Origin: Leptospira noumeaensis | GTDB lineage: Bacteria; Spirochaetota; Leptospiria; Leptospirales; Leptospiraceae | Assembly: GCF_004770765.1 (NCBI RefSeq) | Contig: NZ_RQFK01000028.1 | Location: forward strand, 124,001 to 188,000 | Length of the DNA stretch: 64,000 bases | Reading direction: 5' to 3' | Part shown: piece by piece, positions 45,055-53,554 of the stretch | How positions within the stretch are numbered: position 1 is the first letter of the stretch | Layout of the letters: each line of letters starts with the position of its first letter | Notes under the pieces: generated by a model | What the model was told of the DNA's origin: nothing | Databases searched by the model: none | Seen by the model: the letters and a program-made list of their open reading frames with translations, nothing else | Position numbers and translations under genes: made by a program

Positions 45055-46798
45055 AGAAGTAAAACACTAAACCAACAATACCCATATACAAATAAGAAAG
45101 TAAATTTCCATACAATCTGTAAAAAGTCATTTCACCAGGAATTACTTGTACTTTTTTGCGAATGACGGCAGATGTTTCTATAGGAGTAAAATCATTATCT
45201 ACATTACTACCAAGATGGTCTGTAAATACAGACGTACCTGAGTTAGTGGAACGAACAATCCATTTACGAAATTCGATCGCACGAAGCCTACCCAAGGTAT
45301 GGTGTTGGTAGGTTTCTACGGAATTTCCATACCATTTATCATTTGTCACATTGACAATAAAATCAGGATCACCCGAAAACTTTCTTACGAATTCAGAGAT
45401 GATGACTTCATAACAAATTAAAGGTAAAAAACTTCCGATCTGTTTTTCTTCCGTTTTGTCTTTGGAATAGTATTCGCGAACTCCAGCCGGTCCTATGGTT
45501 ACCGTATCTTCAAAATGAAGGTTTTTTGTTTGGGAAGAGGGAGTTTTTCTTGCTTCATAATAGGGAATCAAACTCAAACTTGTTCCAGGTGCAAACTGTC
45601 CGGTTTGTCCAGATAAAGCATACATCCACTCGAAAGGCATATACTCACCAAAGATCAGTAAAAAAACTTTTTGGTAACTGTTCCTTCTTTCGCCATTGGG
45701 ATTCATTAAAACAGAAGAGTTATACATTCGAACATCTCGTCTGGAAAAACGGCCAGGAAGGGCTTCTGGGACAACATCTGCATCTAACTCATTATAGAAT
45801 AAATTGGTTCCATGCCTTAGAGCAAGGATAGCCATTAATGATTCAAACTGGTGCCAATAAATCCTACTGTAACGAGTGATTTCCGTATCGTGGGTTGTAA
45901 AAAAAGGAATTCCCGACTCTGGTAAAACCACTAGATCCACTGGTTTCTCTGCAAGTTCACGTTCCACAATGGAATCAATCCGAGTCATAAGATTTCGAAT
46001 TTCTTCTACAGGATTTCTACCATCCCGAAACTCCAATGGTGCATTGGGTTGGACAACTAACACTTCTCTTTCGGAGATTGGTTTTACTTTGGACCATTTT
46101 TGGAATAAATAAAATCCGTTCCCAAAAAATAAAATCAGAACCAAAACAAAACTGAGGCCACCAAATAAAATTTTTTTTTGAAACCCTTTGTGTTTAGAAA
46201 GAAAATTTGTCAGTAGCCGAAAAAACGTTTTTGGTTTCCTGAATGAAAACAAATAATAAGAAACAAAAAATAAAAAAGCAGACAGGCCGTATGCGCTCGC
46301 ATACTCCGCGTTTTGTGCCAAAATTTGATTTTCTGCCACAACATTTCCAAAATACCATGGAAACACTTGGGGAGTAAAAAATTCAGCAAATAGAATGGAT
46401 ACAGAAGCAATGACAGGGAAAAATTTTCCCACTCGTTTGGCTAAAAAAGAAAAAACCAAAAGATAAACTGGAAATTTAAAATTAAGAAGGATCGCAGAGC
46501 CAATAAATATGGGGACTGCCAAATACCAATCAAATCCACCGAAAACAGTGGTCATATGGTAAACCCAATGGAAGGAAACTAAATAAAATAGAATAGAAAA
46601 ACCAAACCCGTGATAGATGAGTTTTTTCCATTCACCTCTGTTTCTTTTTTCAATGAGAAAGAGACCAAAAGGAGCCACCCAAACAAAAAATGGTAGGTTT
46701 AAGGGAGCAAAAGAAAGGAAGGAAAATACAGCGGTGAGCGAATAACAAAAAACGGATATGATACCTTCGCGTGAAATTAAAAAACGTAAGAGTTTCAT
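45035..46798 (-). CDS. lnt: Apolipoprotein N-acyltransferase
   Basis: The 587-residue inner-membrane enzyme adds the third acyl chain to lipoproteins. An N-terminal hydrophobic half of about seven helices is followed by a carbon-nitrogen hydrolase domain. The catalytic glutamate lies in VVLPESGIPF, the lysine in the MNPNGERRNSYQKVFLLIFG region and the nucleophilic cysteine in LPLICYEVIISEF. The chain is longer than the usual 510 residues because of inserts in the hydrolase half. Spirochaetes depend heavily on lipoproteins, which fits. The 3' end overlaps the coiled-coil protein gene. Confidence 0.9.
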   Translation of the reverse strand: MKLLRFLISREGIISVFCYSLTAVFSFLSFAPLNLPFFVWVAPFGLFLIEKRNRGEWKKLIYHGFGFSILFYLVSFHWVYHMTTVFGGFDWYLAVPIFIGSAILLNFKFPVYLLVFSFLAKRVGKFFPVIASVSILFAEFFTPQVFPWYFGNVVAENQILAQNAEYASAYGLSAFLFFVSYYLFSFRKPKTFFRLLTNFLSKHKGFQKKILFGGLSFVLVLILFFGNGFYLFQKWSKVKPISEREVLVVQPNAPLEFRDGRNPVEEIRNLMTRIDSIVERELAEKPVDLVVLPESGIPFFTTHDTEITRYSRIYWHQFESLMAILALRHGTNLFYNELDADVVPEALPGRFSRRDVRMYNSSVLMNPNGERRNSYQKVFLLIFGEYMPFEWMYALSGQTGQFAPGTSLSLIPYYEARKTPSSQTKNLHFEDTVTIGPAGVREYYSKDKTEEKQIGSFLPLICYEVIISEFVRKFSGDPDFIVNVTNDKWYGNSVETYQHHTLGRLRAIEFRKWIVRSTNSGTSVFTDHLGSNVDNDFTPIETSAVIRKKVQVIPGEMTFYRLYGNLLSYLYMGIVGLVFYFYVKRNS

Positions 46799-46822
46799 AT
46801 CCGTTAGACTACTAAAAATAAA

Positions 46823-47860
46823 TTACGATTTGTTGTAGTTATTGTTACCGTTTTGTACTTTTGTGAAAATCATTTTACCGGCAGCAGTTTGGATGATACT
46901 TGTGACAACCACTCTTACATCTTTTCCTACCAAGTGACCACCGTTTTCAATCACAACCATGGTTCCATCTTCCAAATAACCAATCCCTTGGTTTTCGTCC
47001 TTTCCTTCTTTGATGACGGAAATTTGGAACTCTTCACCAGGAAGTACCACTGGTTTGAGTGCATTTGCAAGATTGTTTAAGTTCAGAACACGAACTCCTT
47101 GTAACTCGGCAACTTTGTTTAGGTTGAAGTCGTTAGTGACAACTGCTCCACCTGTATCACGTGCTAGTTTGACAAGTTTTGCATCCACTTCTCTTGTGTC
47201 TGAATAATCGGTATAAGTGATCTTAACTTCGATGGAACCCTTTCTTTGGAGTTTGTTTAACATCTCAAGACCACGTCTTCCGCGAGCCCTTTTGATTGGA
47301 TCCGATGAATCAGAGATCAGTTGGATCTCACGTAACACAAAGTTTGGAAGGATGAGTGGACCATCTAGAAAATGAGTGTCAGCAATATCTAAAATACGAC
47401 CATCGATCACAACAGAAGTATCTAAAATTTTATCTTTGATTTGGGTATTGGCAGTATCTAAACCGGGAATTTGAAAACTAGAACCCGCGGCCCCACTTCC
47501 GCCACCAAAAATACCAAGGCCTGGTTTTTTTGCAAAAGCCACTCCGGTTTTGATTCCTGTTAAGAAAAAAAGAACCGCAACAAAAATAGCAATGGATTTA
47601 TATCCGTAATCGTTTAAGAGACTGATAGGAAATGCAGCAATGGACAATCCAAGAAGGGCGCCAACGCTTGCACAAAGTACTAGATCTGCTTTGATTTCAG
47701 GGAATAATTTTCTTTCACCTAATACGAGCACTAGGGAATAAATGAAAATGATTCCAGCAAGTACCCCCGCCAAAACGAGGTTTTGCGATTCCGAATATAA
47801 GAAGAAAAACGACACCGAAGAGACTAAAATTGTCCCAAGGGCTGAAAGTAAATGTTTCAT
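46823..47860 (-). CDS. Membrane PIN-TRAM domain protein (YacL-type)
   Basis: The 345-residue protein has about four N-terminal helices (residues 5-110), a PIN nuclease-like domain (about 145-265) with [20 protein letters not shown] and acidic residues in [15 protein letters not shown], and a C-terminal TRAM domain ([20 protein letters not shown]). The arrangement matches the YacL family of membrane PIN proteins. PIN domains usually cut RNA. It lies 38 bases after CarD on the same strand, a neighbour pairing seen in other bacteria. Confidence 0.9.
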   Translation of the reverse strand: MKHLLSALGTILVSSVSFFFLYSESQNLVLAGVLAGIIFIYSLVLVLGERKLFPEIKADLVLCASVGALLGLSIAAFPISLLNDYGYKSIAIFVAVLFFLTGIKTGVAFAKKPGLGIFGGGSGAAGSSFQIPGLDTANTQIKDKILDTSVVIDGRILDIADTHFLDGPLILPNFVLREIQLISDSSDPIKRARGRRGLEMLNKLQRKGSIEVKITYTDYSDTREVDAKLVKLARDTGGAVVTNDFNLNKVAELQGVRVLNLNNLANALKPVVLPGEEFQISVIKEGKDENQGIGYLEDGTMVVIENGGHLVGKDVRVVVTSIIQTAAGKMIFTKVQNGNNNYNKS

Positions 47861-47898
47861 AACTCAATCCTTGTAAAAGAGTTGAGTAAAACGGAAGT

Positions 47899-48480
47899 TT
47901 ATTCTAAATCTAGATCATCATCCAATTCTTTTGGAGGCGGTGCTGGAGCCAATCCCTGAACCGAAGCCGCTAACACATCAGAAACGATGTTTCCTGCTTC
48001 TTCCTGGGGTACACCTTTACTAAGTGCAATTTCCATCTTTACTAAATTATAGGCACTCTCATAGAGTTTTCTTTCCATAATGGAAAGTTCTTTGCCATAG
48101 GCACGTCTGTAAAGATTACGGCAAACATCAGCCACCTCGAAAATGGAACCAGATTTGATCTTGTTCATATTGTTCTGGTAACGGACTTTCCAGTCCTCTT
48201 CCGTGTCGACCTCATCCTTTTTTAGGAGAGTGAGAACTTTTTTGATCTCTTTTTTATCAATGATCGACCGGATACCCACATCCATTGCGCGATCCACTGG
48301 GATAGAGACCTTCATTTTGGAACCTTGAATTTCCAAACTGTAACAGTCTTTTTTCTTTCCCAGAATCAGCTTTTTAGCAACTTCTGTGACTTCACCTACT
48401 CCATGGATAGGGTATACAACGTAATCCCCTACCTTGAATTTAGGCTCTTTAGTTTTTTCGTTTAGTTTTTTTGTAGCCAA
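47899..48480 (-). CDS. carD: CarD family transcription regulator
   Basis: The 193-residue protein has the RNA-polymerase interacting domain at the N-terminus ([20 protein letters not shown]), with a second strand pair [21 protein letters not shown] helical C-terminal domain includes [20 protein letters not shown] and [20 protein letters not shown]. CarD binds the polymerase beta subunit and stabilises open promoter complexes. The start is a TTG at 48480, and no strong ribosome-binding site precedes it. An acidic tail (LDDDLDLE) is present. It is followed by the PIN-TRAM gene. Confidence 0.92.
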   Translation of the reverse strand: MATKKLNEKTKEPKFKVGDYVVYPIHGVGEVTEVAKKLILGKKKDCYSLEIQGSKMKVSIPVDRAMDVGIRSIIDKKEIKKVLTLLKKDEVDTEEDWKVRYQNNMNKIKSGSIFEVADVCRNLYRRAYGKELSIMERKLYESAYNLVKMEIALSKGVPQEEAGNIVSDVLAASVQGLAPAPPPKELDDDLDLE

Positions 48481-48563
48481 GTAAGTATAATAACTTCCGT
48501 AAATACTCTTGCCCTGATTATACCTGGAAATTGACGAATGTCAAGGAAGTTGGTAAAAATAGT

Positions 48564-49175
48564 TTAGAATCGAATGGTTTTTACTTGAGCATCGGTAAGT
48601 GAAGGGAGTTTTGCTTTAACCGCTTCCAAGGTTTCCTTGGCATCATCCAAACGATAGAAATAACCTGCAAAAAGTTTACCAGTAGAGGTACGAAAGATCC
48701 GTCCTTTTAAGCTAGGATTTGTATCAATGAGTTGTTTTCCGACTGCCACTGCTTCTTCCGGTGTGAAATCCCCAATTTGTACCATATAGTTGATTTGGTC
48801 ATTTTTAGGAGGGAATTTCAAAGTGGCTGGAAACGGGGATCCAGAGGGTGAATCAGTTCCTTGTGAACGTGTTTCTTCCTGGTTTCCTCCATCTTCCTTG
48901 GATTCAGCCAATTGGGGTGCTGGTAATTTGTGAGAACCTACATTCGAAAAAGAAGTTTCCGAGTTTTCTTTGAATTTGGTTTCCTTTTGTCCGAGTTGGA
49001 TTCCGACCACCATACCAGAGGTAAAAAGTAAGATTCCACCGATAAGAAGGATGAATGCTGATTTCGGTTTTTGGGAGGTTCCTAAATAAGATGGTGCTTG
49101 CGGAGAATAGGAGGGAACCTCGCCCTCAAAGGGTCGGCCGGATCTAAGCTTTCTTGAATAATCTATATTTTGCAT
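48564..49175 (-). CDS. SPOR-domain membrane protein
   Basis: The 203-residue protein has a cytoplasmic N-tail, one membrane helix (about residues 37-58, SAFILLIGGILLFTSGMVVG), a variable S/P-rich linker, and a C-terminal SPOR domain (about residues 125-203) starting NYMVQIGDFTPEEAVAVG. SPOR domains bind denuded peptidoglycan at division sites. A role in division or cell-wall maturation is expected. It lies upstream of carD on the same strand, 83 bases away. Confidence 0.87.
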   Translation of the reverse strand: MQNIDYSRKLRSGRPFEGEVPSYSPQAPSYLGTSQKPKSAFILLIGGILLFTSGMVVGIQLGQKETKFKENSETSFSNVGSHKLPAPQLAESKEDGGNQEETRSQGTDSPSGSPFPATLKFPPKNDQINYMVQIGDFTPEEAVAVGKQLIDTNPSLKGRIFRTSTGKLFAGYFYRLDDAKETLEAVKAKLPSLTDAQVKTIRF

Positions 49176-49349
49176 GGGTGTTCCGGAATCTCTATTACTC
49201 TAATTGTCGGACACGTTTTCCAAAAAATAGAATGATTTTTGATGAAATCTTACCCGATTAGAATGTGAAGAAAAGTAAGATAGTTAAGGGTAAACAATCA
49301 TCGAGAAAAGAATTTGCACGAAATTCAATTATAACTAGTTTCAGTTTCT

Positions 49350-50204
49350 ATGACCAAGATACTAAAGAATATCGCAAAATTAGCATTATTTACGACAACC
49401 TTACTGACAATAGGTTGTGCCACTATGTTCAAGCCAACCACTCACGTTCCCATAAAAGTGTATGCGGATCAATTAGAAGCCAGTATTTATCTAGATGATC
49501 AAAAGGTAAGTGAGTCGTTTCACCAAATAGAATACCCTGTGAAGTCAGATAAAACATTTAACTATCGAATTGAAAAAAATGGGTTCGAACCAAAAACAAT
49601 TATTATCGAAAAGAAATTCAATACATTTGCATATTTAAATTTATTAACTTTTTTATTTTCACCCGTATTATTTTTAATCGATCATTCTAACGATGCACTT
49701 TTTGTTTATAAATCACCAAGTGAAAACATCAAACTGGAAGTGAATGTAAATTTTAAAGAAAAAACAGATACTACAACTTACAGAAAATTTGAATCAGAAC
49801 GGGATAAATTAAAAAACAACAAAGGACTCATTCAATTCAATGGATATGTGACCGGAGTTCTAGTAAAAGATAGTGATGGTAAAGAATATGATCTTAAATC
49901 TGCACCATTTTTGTTTTCACCTGGCAATTTTGAGGTTCAATCGAAGTTTTATACTACTTTTAAGAAAGATGGATATCAACATACTTACACAGCAAAAACA
50001 GCTATCACAAGCAAACTAACTTTACAACCAGCATCTGCAACCGTTGTATGTACGGATTTTGATAATGCAAAAAACATAACGATACATACCCTAGTTTCTT
50101 CAGGGAAACCAAATCCTTACCTAGCATCTGAGTCGGTTTTAAAAGGTTTCGAAATTTTTAGATATTGCCCAAGATCTAACTTTATGAAATCTTTTGACAT
50201 ATAG
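49350..50204 (+). CDS. Lipoprotein with PEGA-like region
   Basis: The 284-residue protein has a signal peptide ending LLTIGCATMF, a clear lipobox (TIGC). The mature part begins VPIKVYADQLEASIYLDDQK, a PEGA-like beta-sandwich, then a hydrophobic stretch (FAYLNLLTFLFSPVLFLID) which may be a membrane hairpin. A second beta-rich region follows to the end. I do not recognise the full protein. The gene and the surrounding AT-rich DNA look different from the neighbouring oxidase and CarD regions. No clear ribosome-binding site is seen before the ATG. Confidence 0.7.
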   Translation: MTKILKNIAKLALFTTTLLTIGCATMFKPTTHVPIKVYADQLEASIYLDDQKVSESFHQIEYPVKSDKTFNYRIEKNGFEPKTIIIEKKFNTFAYLNLLTFLFSPVLFLIDHSNDALFVYKSPSENIKLEVNVNFKEKTDTTTYRKFESERDKLKNNKGLIQFNGYVTGVLVKDSDGKEYDLKSAPFLFSPGNFEVQSKFYTTFKKDGYQHTYTAKTAITSKLTLQPASATVVCTDFDNAKNITIHTLVSSGKPNPYLASESVLKGFEIFRYCPRSNFMKSFDI

Positions 50205-50316
50205 TTGAAAAATCTATTTTCAATTTCCAAAAGTTGGATCATTTGTTACAAAACATGATTCCTTCAAATATCGATTGAAAAATTCCAAATTCATAGAAAA
50301 TTGGAAACAGTTTTCT

Positions 50317-50943
50317 ATGAATTGCCCACTGTGCGAATCTACTTCAAATCCCTTTCACAAAACCAAATTCCGAAATTATTTACGTTGTACAAGTTGTATG
50401 TCTATATTTATCGAAAAAAGTTTTTTGCCTACAAAAGACGAAGAAAACAAAAGGTACCTAGAACATAAAAATGATGTATATGATCTCAAATACCAAAACT
50501 TTCTAAAACCCATCGTCGAAAAAGTCCTTCAATTTCAGAAACCAGATGATGAAGGATTAGATTTTGGTGCGGGATCACATTCCGCTATTGAATATCTTTT
50601 AAAACAAAACGGTTATTCGATTTGTATATACGATCCCTTTTTCCATCCTTATAACAACAATCTATTAAAAACCTATGATTATATCACTCTGACAGAAGTG
50701 GTGGAACATTTTCATTCCCCAAAACTAGAGTTCCAAAAACTAAAGGGATTACTAAACCCGAATGGGTCGTTATATATCTTAACCCATCCTTATGATGATG
50801 AAATAGACTTTGAAAACTGGTATTATAAAAACGACAAAACACATACTTTCTTTTATACAAAAGAATCTTTTGAATGGATATTAAATCATTATGGATTTAA
50901 AAACTTAGAAATTGAGGGTCGAATCATTCAATTCCAAAAGTAG
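50317..50943 (+). CDS. Class I SAM-dependent methyltransferase with zinc-binding N-terminus
   Basis: The start is placed at the ATG at 50317 (MNCPLCEST), with GGAAA upstream, rather than the TTG at 50275. The N-terminal 35 residues carry two C-x2-C pairs (CPLC and CTSC), probably a zinc ribbon. A SAM-binding motif GLDFGAGSHSAIEYLL follows, then ITLTEVVEHFHSPKLEFQ and LNPNGSLYILTHPYDD, as in small-molecule methyltransferases. The substrate is unknown. A lipoprotein gene is about 110 bases upstream on the same strand. Confidence 0.78.
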   Translation: MNCPLCESTSNPFHKTKFRNYLRCTSCMSIFIEKSFLPTKDEENKRYLEHKNDVYDLKYQNFLKPIVEKVLQFQKPDDEGLDFGAGSHSAIEYLLKQNGYSICIYDPFFHPYNNNLLKTYDYITLTEVVEHFHSPKLEFQKLKGLLNPNGSLYILTHPYDDEIDFENWYYKNDKTHTFFYTKESFEWILNHYGFKNLEIEGRIIQFQK

Positions 50944-50974
50944 AATCTCCGCGTTTGCCAAGAAGGCCAATGGA

Positions 50975-51877
50975 CTAAGGAAGACCCATCAAAGTGGAAA
51001 TATCGCTAACATTTAGTTGGCGACCTTTAAAAAACCAAATATCATCCATCCTGCCTGTAAAATATTGATTTGCATACGCATAACCAATATTCAATGGTGT
51101 TCCGTTATACCATTGGTTAGGTGAATTACCGGTTGTACAACCAGCGAAGGAACCAAAATTTGCAGTAGTGCCGGCACTCAGACCGTTGACCCAAATTGTT
51201 CCTTGGCGAGTGGTTCCATTGTGAACATAGACAATATGAGTCCATACATTTGCAGATACAACAGAGGAAGAACTCACCGATATACCATCTGAGTTATACC
51301 CGCTAGCCACCCAATATGCACTAAATTCTGGGTTCCCTGTTGGATTCAAAACAACTGTGATTCCAGGATTGCCGCCCGGTGAACCTTGGAATCCTAAAAT
51401 TCTGTTATTATAAACCACATTTGTATAGATCCATAATGCGATCGTAAAATCTTCATGGCAAAGGGGAAGAAAGTTACTGGCAAACAATTGATTGGTTCCG
51501 TTGAAAGATGCACTACCATTTGTTAGGTTAGAATGACCAATAGTATAAGAAGGTCCCAAAGTCACAGGCCATACTCCACCGGGGAAATAACCATGACGTG
51601 CGTTTCCGCTCATATCCATGAAGTTTCCATCAAGAGGATACCAAGCGTAAAGTCCCGAAACAAGTGAATCTGGAATTTGGTAGCTACGTTCCGTACTGAC
51701 GTTTTTAGGAATACAATTTCCTTCCAATAAACATTGTAATATTTTAGTTTCCCGATAAGAACTGCTTTCATAGTCCCCTGTATTATTAAAAGAATTCGGC
51801 TTACAAAAGAAAGTGAAACTAAAAACAAATGCCAATACTGTGATCCGTTCTGTGATTCGGAAATGATGACTCCGCAT
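50975..51877 (-). CDS. LamG/concanavalin-like lipoprotein
   Basis: The 300-residue protein has a signal peptide ending FVFSFTFFCKPNS, a lipobox-like cysteine. A charged linker follows, and then a jelly-roll LamG-like domain from about residue 85 to the end: GLYAWYPLDGNFMDMSGNAR, FTIALWIYTNVVYNNRILG, ANVWTHIVYVHNGTTRQGTI and the end GRMDDIWFFKGRQLNVSDIS. Such domains bind sugars or proteins. It is divergent from the membrane AraC-type gene across about 100 bases, suggesting a possible regulatory link. Confidence 0.8.
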   Translation of the reverse strand: MRSHHFRITERITVLAFVFSFTFFCKPNSFNNTGDYESSSYRETKILQCLLEGNCIPKNVSTERSYQIPDSLVSGLYAWYPLDGNFMDMSGNARHGYFPGGVWPVTLGPSYTIGHSNLTNGSASFNGTNQLFASNFLPLCHEDFTIALWIYTNVVYNNRILGFQGSPGGNPGITVVLNPTGNPEFSAYWVASGYNSDGISVSSSSVVSANVWTHIVYVHNGTTRQGTIWVNGLSAGTTANFGSFAGCTTGNSPNQWYNGTPLNIGYAYANQYFTGRMDDIWFFKGRQLNVSDISTLMGLP

Positions 51878-51975
51878 AAAACCAAAGCATATCCGAAATT
51901 ATGGATTCGTCGTCCGGAGATATATTTTTGGACATTTTTTCCACTTGCCCAATTGTTCCTTCCCTTAGAAAACTT

Positions 51976-53550
51976 ATGGTGATGTGGTTCAAGTCTTGTT
52001 TTTTCATCTATATTAGTTTATTTATCTGCAATTGTTCTTATTTTTACGAAAACAACATCACAAACCAATTTGAATATTATGAGGACAGCACCCATAACAT
52101 TGATATTTCCAATATAGATTCTGTGCCAAAGTGGAATCAAATTCAAGGAAACACGATTAACTTTCATTACACAAAAAGTGCCATATGGCTAAGAGCTCGC
52201 GCTTCTAATGAGACCTTCAAAGCAGGGAGTATACTCTCTTTTGAATGGAGAGTTCTTGATGATATTAAATTATATTTTCCAAATGCAAGAAAGTCTTATA
52301 ACGAATATCGAACTGGCGACAGTTATCCAAAATCAAGTTGGGCCTTACCGGAAGCTCTGAATCCGAGTTTTCGCATTCCCAAAGAACCAACGGATAGATA
52401 TTTTTACATACAACTACAATCGAGTTCTTTGATTTCGTTTCCTATTCTACTACTAAAAGAAAACGAATTCCAAAATAAAATCCTTGTCGAATCATCTGCT
52501 ACTTGGTCCATTTTATGTTTCTCTTGCGTCATGTTAATCATTAGTATTTTTTATACTTTAGCATTTCGATTACGTGAATTTTTTTACTATTCTATCTATG
52601 TCATAACGAATACAATGTGGTGTAATACCCAATTCGGTAATTCCTTTCATAGTTTTTGGCCAAACGCAATCTGGTGGCAAGGTAAAGCTATTTTGTTCTT
52701 TTTGTCTGTTGGAATTGGTGCATCGTTTCAATTCACTAGGTTATTTTTAGAAACAAAAACAAAAACACCATTCACAGATAAAATATTAAAAACTTTAGCA
52801 GCCATTGGGCTTATCTCGGCCATAGGAGTTTTATTCACAGAAGAGTATTCTTTTTTCTCCAAAGTAATCAATTTAACTTATATAGTTTCGATTCCTTTGA
52901 TTCTACTAACAGGAATTAAAGTTTTTTTAATGGGAGAAAAAAGGATTATTTTTTTCTTAACCAGTTGGGGATTGTACTTTTTTTTCGGATACATTACTAT
53001 TTTTTATCATTTAGGAATTACGAATTACTCTTTATTAGCTGTTTATGGACCAGCATTTGCCTTCCAATTGGATCTATTTTTTTTATTATTCAATTTATTT
53101 CAAAAATACCAAGACTTAATACTAAATAGAAACAGTATTTTAGAAAGGATGTTTACCCTTGAATCAGACCAAAAAAATAAATACACAAAATCGAAGTTAG
53201 AAAAAATAGATTATAATCATTATTTACAAAAACTAGAATTGTGGATGAAGGAAGAAAAACCTTATCTAGATGAAAAATTGGATTTGGAAAAAACGTCTAT
53301 CGCCATTGGCCTCAATATCCAACAAACTTCCGAATTAATTAATGCCAAACTGAAATTAAGTTTTCGCTCTTATATCAACTCCTATAGAATTTCAGAAGCA
53401 AAACAAATATTAAAAAACAATCCCAGTGTTTCTGTCCTATCGGTTGCTTATGAAACAGGTTTTGGCTCAAAATCTAGTTTCAATTCAGAATTTAAAAAAT
53501 CTACTGGAATCACGCCTTTGGATTTTAGAAAAAAACAACGAGTAGATTAA
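51976..53550 (+). CDS. Membrane-bound AraC-type regulator with 7TM-DISM sensor
   Basis: The start is placed at the ATG at 51976; one at 51901 would put 25 polar residues before the hydrophobic leader, and MWF at 51982 is also possible. A leader with FICNC (possible lipobox) precedes a DISM-like extracellular domain (about residues 30-170) with IWLRARASNETF. Seven hydrophobic helices (about 175-385) follow. The chain ends in an AraC-type double HTH (last 85 residues): LNIQQTSELINAKLKLSF and VLSVAYETGFGSKSSFNSEF. It would sense an external ligand and bind DNA while membrane-bound. It may control the divergent LamG lipoprotein gene. Confidence 0.83.
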   Translation: MVMWFKSCFFIYISLFICNCSYFYENNITNQFEYYEDSTHNIDISNIDSVPKWNQIQGNTINFHYTKSAIWLRARASNETFKAGSILSFEWRVLDDIKLYFPNARKSYNEYRTGDSYPKSSWALPEALNPSFRIPKEPTDRYFYIQLQSSSLISFPILLLKENEFQNKILVESSATWSILCFSCVMLIISIFYTLAFRLREFFYYSIYVITNTMWCNTQFGNSFHSFWPNAIWWQGKAILFFLSVGIGASFQFTRLFLETKTKTPFTDKILKTLAAIGLISAIGVLFTEEYSFFSKVINLTYIVSIPLILLTGIKVFLMGEKRIIFFLTSWGLYFFFGYITIFYHLGITNYSLLAVYGPAFAFQLDLFFLLFNLFQKYQDLILNRNSILERMFTLESDQKNKYTKSKLEKIDYNHYLQKLELWMKEEKPYLDEKLDLEKTSIAIGLNIQQTSELINAKLKLSFRSYINSYRISEAKQILKNNPSVSVLSVAYETGFGSKSSFNSEFKKSTGITPLDFRKKQRVD

Positions 53551-53554
53551 AATT

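Noticed and set aside
49265..49498. Plus-strand frame overlapping the PEGA-like lipoprotein start
   Set aside because: It is in another frame from the lipoprotein with a clear lipobox and carries no recognisable domain.
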